Positions 31,156 to 39,113 of a DNA stretch of 64,000 nucleotides are shown here, piece after piece. Position 1 is the stretch's first letter; each line of letters opens with the position of its first letter. Below the pieces are notes generated by a model. The model searched no databases, was not told where the DNA came from, and saw only the letters and a program-made list of their open reading frames with translations. Made by a program: the position numbers and the translations under genes. The DNA comes from Bruticola sp004554425 (lineage in GTDB: Bacteria > Vulcanimicrobiota > Xenobia > Xenobiales > Xenobiaceae): the NCBI GenBank assembly GCA_958366945.1, contig CATXCY010000008.1, positions 12,074 through 76,073 of the forward strand, in the 5' to 3' direction.

Positions 31156-33279
31156 ATGGAAACCATCTCTCAATCTGTCGTAAAGAAAGATCATGCGCCC
31201 AAAATTTCCGGACGCAGCATCTTCGTGGGAGATATTGACAAACACGGCGTTCTTTGCGGCAAAATACTTCGCTCCAAATATGCTAAAGCTAAATTGCTGG
31301 GCGTAAAATTGCCGGAACTTCCAGACGGCTACTATTACGTAGACCGTAACGACGTCCCCGGAGACAACAACGTAAATATCGTACGTGACGATACTCCCGT
31401 ATATGCCCGCGAAACTGTGGAATATATCGGCGAGCCTATTGGCATGGTCTGCGGTCCCGACGAAGCGGTTTGCGAAGACATTATAAAAAATACTGAAGTA
31501 GAATACGAAGAGCTTGAACCCGTACTCGATTTACGTAAAGCCGACGAGGCTTTCTTCAATTACGAGTATGGCAAGGGCGATGTCGAAAAAGCCTTCGCGG
31601 AAGCCGATAAAGTTTACGAAGAAGAATTTGAGACTGGTTACCAGGATCAAACTTATCTCGAGACTCAAGGCATGATGGCCGAACCAGAAGAGGGCGGCAG
31701 AATGTACGTCCACGGTTCTATGCAATGTGCCTACTATGTGCATGGTGCTATCATGCGCGCTTTAGGTTGCGGCCCGGCTGATGTCCATGTACATCAAGAC
31801 GTAACCGGTGGCGGCTTCGGAGGTAAAGAAGCCTTCCCGTCCATTTTGGGATGCCAAGTCGCTGTAGCTGCCAAAGCTATTGGTAAGCCTGTACGTTGTA
31901 TATTCGGTCGCCGCGAAGATTTAGAGTTTTCCTCCAAGCGTCACCCTTCCCTTTGCACCTACAAAGTGGCTGTAAAAGACGGTAAAGTTACCGCCATGGA
32001 CATCGACGTCAAATTCAACGCCGGTGCCTATACCACACTGTCAGCTGTAGTATTGCAACGCGGCTTGATTTGCGCCGACGGCGTCTATAACATTGAAAAC
32101 TTACATGTACGTGGACGCGCTTTAAAGACCAACACAACTCCCAGTGGCGCTTATCGCGGTTTCGGAGCCCCCCAGACTTTCTTTGCCGTAGAAATGATCA
32201 TGAGCCATATCGCTCGCGATTTGGGTATAGATGATTTGAAGTTCAGAGAAGCCCATTTAGTTAAGAAAGGCGATCGTACTTCCACTTCCGGCATGTACCA
32301 CTTCCCTGTCCCTCTTCCCGAGATGATCGAAGAAGTGGATAAAGCTTGCGATTATCGCCGCAAACACGAGGAATATTCCAAGCCTCAAAGCGGACGCTAT
32401 CGCAAAGGCATAGGCATTTCTATGCATTTCCATGGTGCCGGCTTTACCGGCTCTGGCGAGCGCGACTTTATTAAAGCCGTAGTTCGCTTGCGCAAGTATA
32501 AAGATGGTACCGTCGAGATTCTGGCTTGCAACGGTGAAATAGGTCAAGGCTTACGCACGACCTTCCCCAAGATTGTGGCTCATGAGCTCAATTTGCCTTT
32601 AAATAAAGTATTCTACGATCACCCAGACACTTCACGTGTTCCCGACTCCGGCCCTACCGTAGCTTCTCGCTCCCTCATGGTCGTAGGCGAATTGTTGCGC
32701 AAAGCAGCTATCAAGTTGCGCAGTCAATGGGAAGACGGTAAAGATCAGATGGTCGAAGAGCGCTTCGTAGAGCCCGACTTCATGATTCCTTTCTATATCG
32801 ATAAGTTCCAAGGCGACGCTTATCCCACTTACGCTTGGGGCGTTCAGGCTATTGAAGTTGAAGTCGATACCTATACAGGTTTAAGCAAGATTTTAGGTGC
32901 TTATGCTTCCTTCGATGTAGGTACTCCCATCGACTACAATATTGTCATGGGCCAAATGGAAGGCGGCTTGTTGCAAGGTATAGGTTACGCTTCTACCGAG
33001 TTTATGAATTACGACAATAAAGGACGCATTCGCAACAACTCCTTCTCCGACTACCTCATTCCCACCAGCGTAGATGTACCCGTACTCAAATGCCAACTTC
33101 ACGTTGACAAATATCCTGACGGTCCCTACGGTGCCAAAGGTGCCGGCGAGCTTCCTTTGGTTGGCATTCCCAGCGCTTATGTGGAAGCCCTCGAACAAGC
33201 TATGGGCGGCGTGACTCTCAATCACATCCCCTTCACTGCCGAAGACACTATTAAGGTGCTTACAAAGGAGAAAGCCTAA
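31156..33279 (+). CDS. xdhA: Xanthine dehydrogenase-type hydroxylase, molybdopterin-binding subunit
   Basis: This 707-residue subunit carries the molybdenum site of a purine (xanthine or related) hydroxylase, a cytosolic enzyme with partner 2Fe-2S and FAD subunits. Motifs in order: TGGGFGGKEAFP, SGAYRGFGAPQT, NGEIGQGLRTTFPKIVAHEL, RVPDSGPTVASRSLMVVG, and the C-terminal GAKGAGELPLVGIP holding the catalytic Glu. The RVPDSGPTVASR segment fits clostridial purine hydroxylases better than CO dehydrogenase or HcrA types. ATG directly follows AAAGGAGG, the best ribosome site in the window. The stop is four bases before the Fe-S subunit. A related substrate (nicotinate, hydroxybenzoyl-CoA) cannot be excluded. 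Confidence 0.88.
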   Translation: METISQSVVKKDHAPKISGRSIFVGDIDKHGVLCGKILRSKYAKAKLLGVKLPELPDGYYYVDRNDVPGDNNVNIVRDDTPVYARETVEYIGEPIGMVCGPDEAVCEDIIKNTEVEYEELEPVLDLRKADEAFFNYEYGKGDVEKAFAEADKVYEEEFETGYQDQTYLETQGMMAEPEEGGRMYVHGSMQCAYYVHGAIMRALGCGPADVHVHQDVTGGGFGGKEAFPSILGCQVAVAAKAIGKPVRCIFGRREDLEFSSKRHPSLCTYKVAVKDGKVTAMDIDVKFNAGAYTTLSAVVLQRGLICADGVYNIENLHVRGRALKTNTTPSGAYRGFGAPQTFFAVEMIMSHIARDLGIDDLKFREAHLVKKGDRTSTSGMYHFPVPLPEMIEEVDKACDYRRKHEEYSKPQSGRYRKGIGISMHFHGAGFTGSGERDFIKAVVRLRKYKDGTVEILACNGEIGQGLRTTFPKIVAHELNLPLNKVFYDHPDTSRVPDSGPTVASRSLMVVGELLRKAAIKLRSQWEDGKDQMVEERFVEPDFMIPFYIDKFQGDAYPTYAWGVQAIEVEVDTYTGLSKILGAYASFDVGTPIDYNIVMGQMEGGLLQGIGYASTEFMNYDNKGRIRNNSFSDYLIPTSVDVPVLKCQLHVDKYPDGPYGAKGAGELPLVGIPSAYVEALEQAMGGVTLNHIPFTAEDTIKVLTKEKA

Positions 33280-33283
33280 TATT

Positions 33284-33757
33284 ATGAACGATATAAGATT
33301 CGTCCTGAACGGTAAAGAAGTCGTTTACAACGGCTCAGCTACCGACAGATTGCTGGACGTATTGCGTGACACTTATCGCTGCACTTCCGTAAAATGCGGA
33401 TGCAAAGAAGGTGAATGTGGCGCTTGTTCAGTTATTTTAGATGGCAAACTCATCAACTCGTGCTGTGTAGCCATGGGCGCTATTAGTGGCAGTACGGTTG
33501 TCACTATGGAAGGCTATCGCGAAACCGAGCGCTTCAAAGTGTTGGATAAGGCTTTCGCCGAGGTTTCCGCTGTACAGTGCGGTTTCTGCACTCCGGGCAT
33601 GGTTCTGGCTGCCGAGTCCATCCTTTCGGCTAACCAGCACCCTAGCGAAGAAGAGATTCGCGTCGGCATTTCCGGCAATTTGTGTCGTTGCACCGGTTAC
33701 AACGCCATAGTTAATGCCGTGAAGAATGCCGCTGAAGAAGGAGAAGGCTTATGGTAA
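33284..33757 (+). CDS. xdhC: Xanthine dehydrogenase-type hydroxylase, 2Fe-2S subunit
   Basis: This 157-residue protein passes electrons from the molybdenum centre to FAD through two 2Fe-2S clusters. The N-terminal plant-ferredoxin-type cluster is bound by CGCKEGECGACSVILDGK and the following Cys (INSCC); the C-terminal helical domain binds the second cluster through QCGFCTPGM and NLCRCTGYN. All eight expected Cys are present. It starts four bases after xdhA and overlaps the FAD subunit gene by seven bases, indicating translational coupling. Name follows the E. coli convention; subunit letters vary between species. Confidence 0.93.
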   Translation: MNDIRFVLNGKEVVYNGSATDRLLDVLRDTYRCTSVKCGCKEGECGACSVILDGKLINSCCVAMGAISGSTVVTMEGYRETERFKVLDKAFAEVSAVQCGFCTPGMVLAAESILSANQHPSEEEIRVGISGNLCRCTGYNAIVNAVKNAAEEGEGLW

Positions 33758-34572
33758 ACGGATACGTTCCCGTCGATTTGCATGCAGCTTTAGACATCAA
33801 AGCTAAGCACGATGTAGTTCCTTACGCGGGCGGAACCGATCTTATGGTCGAAAATCGCACAGGCGTAAACTATCTTTTCTTGGGCAAACTCGATGAGCTG
33901 CGCCAAATTAAAGAAGATGAAAATTACATCCGTATCGGTGCCGCTGTAACTTTCACCGAAGCGTTGGCTTCCGATTTGGTGCCTCAGCTTATGAAAGAAG
34001 CCGTATCTCGCATTGCTGCTCCGGCCATTCGCAACGCCGGCACCTTTGGCGGCAATATAGGCAACGGCTCAGCTAAAGCGGATTCCGTACTGATAGAGTT
34101 TGTTACCGATGCAAAATTGCGCTTAGTCAGCTTACGCGGCGAGCGCTTAGTTGATATCGACAAGTTCTACTTAGGGCGCAAAAAGCTCGATTTGGCCGAA
34201 GATGAACTTATTGCCGAAGTATTGATTCCCAAAGCCGGTCTTGAGAATTACTATTATGAAAAGGTCGGCGGCCGCAACGCCTTGGCCATTTCTCGCGTAT
34301 CCTTTGCCGGTTTACTCAACCTTGACGCAGAAGGCAAAATATGCCGCTTTAGTGCTGCTTTTGGCGCTGTTGCTGATACGGTATTGCGCTTTAAAGAACT
34401 TGAAGCTACCATGATTGGCAAAACTTTAGCTGAAGCTAAAGAGCACAAAGAAGAGCTTCTCAAAGCCTACAGTGAGAAGTTAGTCTTAACTCGCGGCCGC
34501 GTTAGTGCTGAGTATCGTAAGACCGTATGCCTCAACTTACTGAGTGAGTTTTTACGCAGTCAGGGCATCTAA
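33751..34572 (+). CDS. xdhB: Xanthine dehydrogenase-type hydroxylase, FAD-binding subunit
   Basis: This 273-residue protein is the FAD subunit (PCMH-type FAD domain) and passes electrons to NAD+ or another acceptor. FAD motifs are PYAGGTDLMV and APAIRNAGTFGGNIGNGSAKAD; the C-terminal CO-dehydrogenase flavoprotein domain contains KVGGRNALAISRVS. Length is normal. Its ATG overlaps the end of the 2Fe-2S gene. A strong terminator follows at 34609, so the core operon ends here: cytidylyltransferase, Mo subunit, Fe-S subunit, FAD subunit. Confidence 0.92.
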   Translation: MVNGYVPVDLHAALDIKAKHDVVPYAGGTDLMVENRTGVNYLFLGKLDELRQIKEDENYIRIGAAVTFTEALASDLVPQLMKEAVSRIAAPAIRNAGTFGGNIGNGSAKADSVLIEFVTDAKLRLVSLRGERLVDIDKFYLGRKKLDLAEDELIAEVLIPKAGLENYYYEKVGGRNALAISRVSFAGLLNLDAEGKICRFSAAFGAVADTVLRFKELEATMIGKTLAEAKEHKEELLKAYSEKLVLTRGRVSAEYRKTVCLNLLSEFLRSQGI

Positions 34573-34608
34573 TCAATAAGCTGCTTTAAAAAGTTCAGCT
34601 ACAGATAA

Positions 34609-34644
34609 AAAAATAGAGCGTTCTGCAAAGGACGCTCTATTTTT
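34609..34644 (+). terminator. Terminator between the hydroxylase operon and the fused hydroxylase gene
   Basis: AAAAATAGAGCGT (34609-34621) pairs perfectly with ACGCTCTATTTTT (34632-34644), ending in T residues. Only 38 bases separate it from the next co-directional start, too few for a full promoter plus leader, so partial read-through may feed the next gene. Confidence 0.9.
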
Positions 34645-34682
34645 GAAATTATGAGAACTATTTTTGTTAAGGAGAGCAGCTC

Positions 34683-37253
34683 ATGTTTAAAGTGCTAATC
34701 AATGGCAAGGAGTATACCTCGGAGCAGGACAAAAAGCTACTTGCTTTCCTGCGCGATGATCTCCACTTGACGGCAGCTAAAGATGGATGCAGCGAAGGCG
34801 TATGCGGTACATGCACAGTGCTGGTCGACGGCAAAAAAACTAAAGCGTGTCTAATGGCGCTGAGCCGTTTACAAGGCAAAAAAATTGTCACAGTTGAAGG
34901 CATAGCTCCTCAAGAAATGCGCATTTATGAGCATTGTTTCGCGCAAGCTGGTGCCGTACAATGTGGTTTTTGTATTCCCGGTATGATAATCTCGGCTAAA
35001 AGTTTATTGGATACGAATTTAAATCCAACCCGCGCTGAGGTCAAACAGGCTATTCGTGGTAATTTGTGCCGTTGCACTGGCTACAAAAAAATAGAAGAAG
35101 CCATACTTTTAGCTGCCGAATTTTTCCGTGAGCACAAAGAAATTCCGCCAGCTCCGACCAGTTTGCACATGGACGAACATGCCAAGCGTATCGACGCTGC
35201 CGAAAAAGTAAACGGTTCAGGTCTTTTTGCCGACGATCTTACTTTCGAAGGTATGGTCTATGCCAAGCCAGTCTATTCCAAGTATCCGCGAGCCCGCATT
35301 GATAAAATTGATACACTTAAAGCCCAAGCCCATCCTCATTGTTTGCGCGTATTGGTAAAAGCCGACGTTCCTTGCAACAAGATCGGTCACATAAAACAAG
35401 ATTGGGACGTAATTATGGGTGAGGGTGATATCACCCGTTATATAGGTAACGTCTTAGCCGTTGTAGTTGCTGACAAAAAAGAATATCTCGATGAGTTGTG
35501 TTCTTTAGTTGAAGTAGAGTATACCGAGTTGCCTCCGGTAACTAGTCCTTTTGAAGCTCTGCGCGGTGACGCTCCTTTAATACATCCAGACGGCAACATT
35601 ATGAGCCGTGCCAACTTAGTTCGCGGTGACGCCGAAACAGCTATAAAAAATTCTAAATATGTTGTTACTCGCAAATACAAAACTTCTTGGCAAGAACATG
35701 GATTTATGGAGCCAGAGTGTTGTGTGGCTATTCCCGAGGGCCAGGACGGCTTACTTGTCTATACTAGCAGCCAATCAGTCTATGACGTGCAGCGCGAATG
35801 TGCACAAATGCTGCAATTGCCAGCAGAGAAAGTCCACTGCCATGCTCCTTTAGTGGGCGGCGGTTTCGGCGGTAAAGAAGATATGTCAGTGCAGCAGTAC
35901 GCCGTATTGGCCGCCTGGATATTAAAAAAACCGGTTAAAGTAAAATATTCACGCCAAGAATCGCTCAATTATCATGTTAAGCGCCATCCTATGGAGATGG
36001 AATTCACCACAGCTTGCGATGAAAACGGCTACTTAACCGCCATGAAAGCGCTTATTATTGCCGACACTGGCGCTTATGCTTCCTTAGGCGGTCCCGTACT
36101 ACATAGAGCTTGCACCCACGCAGCCGGCCCTTACAACTACCAAAATGTCGATATTTTGGGCATGTCAGTTTATACAAATAACGTTGTTTCCGGTGCTTTT
36201 CGAGGTTTTGGCGTAGCTCAAAGTTGTTTTGCCACCGAAATGAATATCAACCTCTTGGCTGAAAAAGTAGGTATCGATCCCTGGGAATTCCGCCGTCGCA
36301 ATGTGATCAAGCCGGGAGACAAGTTGCCCAATGGCCAAAAGGCCGATCCCAATACCAATATGGCTGCTTGTTTAGATGCCATTAAAGACATTTATTATGC
36401 CAACCCCTACGCTGGTATCGCTTGCGGATTTAAAAATTCTGGTACGGGTATGGGCAAAAAAGATATTGGTCGCGTGCTTTTATCCATAGAAAATGGCAAA
36501 ATTCATATTCGCACTTCTGCCGCTTGTATGGGACAGGGCATCGGTCAGATGGTCTTAACTGAAATTTGTCACGTTTCCAATTTGGATCCAGCGCTCTTTA
36601 TCTTTGAAAATGCCGACACAGTACGTACGCCCAATTCCGGAACTTCTACAGCATCACGCCAGACCGTAGTTACTGGAGAAGCGGCCAGACGCGTGGGAGA
36701 AAAGCTCAAGCAGGCTTTAGCCGACGGACACACCCTTGCAGATTTGGAAGGACGCGAGTTTTTGGGAGAATACTCTGTGCAAACCGATCCTCTGGGAGCT
36801 ATCAAAGAGAATCCTATAAGTCACGTTTCCTATTCTTACGGAGCTCAAGTAATTATTCTTAACGACCAAGGACGCATAGAAAAAGCCATTTCCGCCTTCG
36901 ATGTTGGAGTACCAGTCAACATTCAATCAGTAGAAGGCCAAATTGAGGGTGGTATGCTTATGGGTATAGGCTATGGAGTAAGCGAAAAGTTTACTTGCAA
37001 CGGCGGTTATCCTCAAAGTAAATTCGGCACTATAGGCTTTATAAGATCTACAGAAGCTCCAGAATTGGAAGTTATTCTTTGCCGTCCTACTAAGGGTGAC
37101 GAATTGCCTTATTCGTTGGGAGCCAAAGGTTGTGGCGAATTATGTATGATTCCCACCGCTCCAGCTTGCGCTCATGCCTATTATCGCCTTGATGGTAAAT
37201 TCCGCCAAAGCTTACCTTTAGAAGATACTCCCTATCGCAGAAGTAAAGGCTAA
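34683..37253 (+). CDS. Fused 2Fe-2S/molybdopterin hydroxylase (xanthine dehydrogenase superfamily, XdhD-like)
   Basis: This 856-residue protein joins a two-cluster 2Fe-2S domain (1-160: CSEGVCGTCTVLVDGKKTKAC, QCGFCIPGM, NLCRCTGYK) to a molybdopterin domain (about 165-850: GGGFGGKEDMSVQ, GAFRGFGVAQS, CMGQGIGQMV, RTPNSGTSTASRQ, and GAKGCGEL with the catalytic Glu). Size and layout match the enzymes annotated as selenium-dependent xanthine dehydrogenase or XdhD, in which a labile selenium is the cofactor rather than selenocysteine; no in-frame TGA is present. No FAD subunit is encoded after it, so it may borrow the one at 33751. Whether this organism uses selenium cannot be seen here. AAGGAG precedes the ATG. 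Confidence 0.85.
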   Translation: MFKVLINGKEYTSEQDKKLLAFLRDDLHLTAAKDGCSEGVCGTCTVLVDGKKTKACLMALSRLQGKKIVTVEGIAPQEMRIYEHCFAQAGAVQCGFCIPGMIISAKSLLDTNLNPTRAEVKQAIRGNLCRCTGYKKIEEAILLAAEFFREHKEIPPAPTSLHMDEHAKRIDAAEKVNGSGLFADDLTFEGMVYAKPVYSKYPRARIDKIDTLKAQAHPHCLRVLVKADVPCNKIGHIKQDWDVIMGEGDITRYIGNVLAVVVADKKEYLDELCSLVEVEYTELPPVTSPFEALRGDAPLIHPDGNIMSRANLVRGDAETAIKNSKYVVTRKYKTSWQEHGFMEPECCVAIPEGQDGLLVYTSSQSVYDVQRECAQMLQLPAEKVHCHAPLVGGGFGGKEDMSVQQYAVLAAWILKKPVKVKYSRQESLNYHVKRHPMEMEFTTACDENGYLTAMKALIIADTGAYASLGGPVLHRACTHAAGPYNYQNVDILGMSVYTNNVVSGAFRGFGVAQSCFATEMNINLLAEKVGIDPWEFRRRNVIKPGDKLPNGQKADPNTNMAACLDAIKDIYYANPYAGIACGFKNSGTGMGKKDIGRVLLSIENGKIHIRTSAACMGQGIGQMVLTEICHVSNLDPALFIFENADTVRTPNSGTSTASRQTVVTGEAARRVGEKLKQALADGHTLADLEGREFLGEYSVQTDPLGAIKENPISHVSYSYGAQVIILNDQGRIEKAISAFDVGVPVNIQSVEGQIEGGMLMGIGYGVSEKFTCNGGYPQSKFGTIGFIRSTEAPELEVILCRPTKGDELPYSLGAKGCGELCMIPTAPACAHAYYRLDGKFRQSLPLEDTPYRRSKG

Positions 37254-37274
37254 TTTTACCATTATAAAAGCACT

Positions 37275-37305
37275 AAAGCCGGATTTTCTTCGAAAATCCG
37301 GCTTT
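37275..37305. terminator. Bidirectional terminator after the fused hydroxylase gene
   Basis: AAAGCCGGATTTTC (37275-37288) pairs perfectly with GAAAATCCGGCTTT (37292-37305) with a 3-base loop, followed by TATTTACTTT. It separates two convergent genes. Confidence 0.9.
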
Positions 37306-37308
37306 TAT

Positions 37309-37992
37309 TTACTTTATATAAAAATTGGCATATAAAGAAGTATCATTCAGAGCGGCCAGCATTTGCATAGTTTTTAGCAAATTGCCATCTCCTCCCATAA
37401 GCGGTTCGGCTACGCCTTCAAAACAAAATGAAGTAAATAAACATGGCATATCGGAGCGAATCTTTTTTACTAAACTAAAGGCACTGCGAGCAGCTATTGC
37501 AAGATCATCTGCTCTTTCCCAAGAGACAAAAATGCTACGCACAGCCAGACAGCGTGAAAATCTTATCCAACCAGAAAATTCTTCAATATTGGCCTCGGAA
37601 AAAGTTTCCTGAGCTCGCCCGTCAATTTTGAGATCGATAGCTACAGTCTCCAAATGGCCTACTTGCAAATAAGGCTCAACAAAAGAGTCAACTTGTTTCA
37701 CATCTTCTTTAGTGCTTAATAAAAAGCGACATTTTCCTTGCAAGTTAGCTACAACTTTATCCCAATTGCCATTAGTGCTAAAAAAAATATTTTTGGGCGA
37801 GATTCCGCGTGAAGCACAATCTAAAACAACTTGTGAGCAATCAGTTTCCACAGCTAAACTTTTATTTTTATCTAGCAAGGCCATATCTGCTTCGGAAAAA
37901 GGCTCTCGTCTGACAAGTACAGGGCTAATAGTAATTAGTTCGTGCTCATCTAGCCATGTACGACAGGCTAAATATTCTTCCAAGTTGTGCAT
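37309..37992 (-). CDS. Degenerate PLP-barrel (decarboxylase-like) protein
   Basis: This ~227-residue protein resembles the first barrel half of fold-III PLP decarboxylases (diaminopimelate/ornithine type). The segment SLAVETDCSQVVLDCASRGI followed by SPKNIFFSTNGNWDKVVAN and FLLSTKEDVKQVDSF lines up with the family pattern for the second to fourth strands. The PLP Lys expected near the N-terminus in a YAVKAN-like motif is not there (PVLVRREPF), and the C-terminal beta domain is missing, so it is unlikely to be a normal enzyme. Alternatives: a PLP-independent barrel or a diverged protein unrelated to decarboxylases. ATG 37992 preferred; TTG 38022 would add ten residues. Confidence 0.55.
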   Translation of the reverse strand: MHNLEEYLACRTWLDEHELITISPVLVRREPFSEADMALLDKNKSLAVETDCSQVVLDCASRGISPKNIFFSTNGNWDKVVANLQGKCRFLLSTKEDVKQVDSFVEPYLQVGHLETVAIDLKIDGRAQETFSEANIEEFSGWIRFSRCLAVRSIFVSWERADDLAIAARSAFSLVKKIRSDMPCLFTSFCFEGVAEPLMGGDGNLLKTMQMLAALNDTSLYANFYIK

Positions 37993-38360
37993 ATAGTCGT
38001 TATCCCACAAGTTTTTTGTCAAGTTATTGCTGGTAAGGTCAACTGACAGGAGTCAGTTTTACTTCTGTTTTTTCTTAATTGCCTCTAAGTTCCTCTTATA
38101 GCTGTCGGCAGGGCTTTTAGAGTATTGCGCAGAAACGTAGCAGGCTTGTCGTCTAACAAATATGCACGAACTGTCAACGATTCACAGTTCGTTACAAGAA
38201 GCAACAAATGCGGCTGAGACGTCATCCGCAGCGGAGAAAAACAGTAGCCTTTCTGCTTTAGCAGCAATATAGCAAGCTGTTGTCCCCGTTTTGTCTGGCA
38301 ATTATAAGCCAAAAGACCACGTTAATTTCGCTGCATCTGGCGATAGAGAAGAGGCATAAG
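37993..38360. other. Divergent intergenic region between the PLP-barrel gene and the dnaJ-like gene
   Basis: This 368-base stretch has no convincing gene. It contains a hairpin AACTGAC-AGGA-GTCAGTT (38041-38058), an inverted repeat ACGAACTGT-N9-ACAGTTCGT (38166-38192), and presumably both divergent promoters. The inverted repeat shares the core CGAACTG with the one downstream of nadE (10952-11007). Confidence 0.5.
38166..38192. promoter_or_regulatory. Inverted repeat upstream of the dnaJ-like gene
   Basis: ACGAACTGT (38166-38174) and ACAGTTCGT (38184-38192) form a perfect 9-9-9 inverted repeat about 170 bases upstream of the gene. It could be an operator for either divergent gene or an RNA hairpin. 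Confidence 0.4.
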
Positions 38361-38990
38361 TTGGCTAAACGAGATTATTATGTAGTTTTAGGTGTGGCGC
38401 CTATCGCTTCGCCGGAAGAGATCAAGAAAGCTTACAGAGCGCTTTCTAAGAAGTATCATCCCGATGCCAATCCTGATATGAAAAATGAAGCCGATCAGAA
38501 AATGAAAGAGCTGATCGAAGCTTACAATGTTCTGAACGATAAAGCCAAGCGCAAGGAATACGACAGTCAGCCTCAGTTTAAGGTACGTCGTTTTGCAAAA
38601 TCTTCTGTGCGTACAAAAATAGATAAGAGTACCGCTTCTAAAAAGTCAGAAGAACCGGAAGAAAAGTCACCAGTTATGCGTTGGTTGAAAAAACTTTTTA
38701 GCAGACCAGAACATGATGCCAAAGAGTTTAAAGCCGATCCCAAACAGGCTGATGTCCATTTTACTTTGGGCCTATCTATGTCTGAAACCGAAAGTTTCTT
38801 AGATCAAGCTTGCCGCGAATTTAAGTTGGCTTTGAAGTTTGATCCCAACCATAGAGAAGCTTGTTACAACATGGCTCTTATGCAATACAAAACTGGCGAC
38901 TTCGACGGAGCTAGAGCTTCGCTGCGCCGTTGTTTGGAAATAGATCCTCAAGACCCGGCTGCTAAAGTACTTAGCAGTTTGTTACAATAG
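38361..38990 (+). CDS. J-domain co-chaperone with C-terminal TPR repeats
   Basis: This 209-residue cytosolic protein has an N-terminal J domain (about 1-65) with the HPD motif in KKYHPDANPD, which stimulates an Hsp70 partner. A basic, Ser-rich linker (75-120) leads to tetratricopeptide-like repeats (about 130-205: ADVHFTLGLSMSETES, then FKLALKFDPNHREACYNMAL and DGARASLRRCLEIDPQDPAA). It lacks the Gly/Phe and zinc-finger regions of DnaJ, so it is a type III J protein that probably delivers specific clients. I chose TTG 38361, with AGAGG six bases upstream and a start close to the J domain; longer readings from 38280 have no support. Confidence 0.88.
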   Translation: MAKRDYYVVLGVAPIASPEEIKKAYRALSKKYHPDANPDMKNEADQKMKELIEAYNVLNDKAKRKEYDSQPQFKVRRFAKSSVRTKIDKSTASKKSEEPEEKSPVMRWLKKLFSRPEHDAKEFKADPKQADVHFTLGLSMSETESFLDQACREFKLALKFDPNHREACYNMALMQYKTGDFDGARASLRRCLEIDPQDPAAKVLSSLLQ

Positions 38991-39033
38991 CTTTTGTCGT
39001 TAAGACTCCACTGTCAATCAATCGTTGTAACAT

Positions 39034-39090
39034 AAAACAAAGAGCGCCCTAGGCTTGATAATAGACAAGTACGGAACGCTCTTTTGTTTT
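39034..39090. terminator. Bidirectional terminator between the J-protein and methyltransferase genes
   Basis: AAAACAAAGAGCG (39034-39046) pairs with CGCTCTTTTGTTTT (39077-39090) with one bulged base; the apical region contains a CTTG/CAAG helix. T runs are on both strands. Confidence 0.8.
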
Positions 39091-39113
39091 GTATAACTTT
39101 TTAAACTAAGACG

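Noticed and set aside
34683..37253. Selenocysteine in the fused hydroxylase
   Set aside because: The frame has no in-frame TGA; the related enzymes use a labile selenium cofactor, not selenocysteine.
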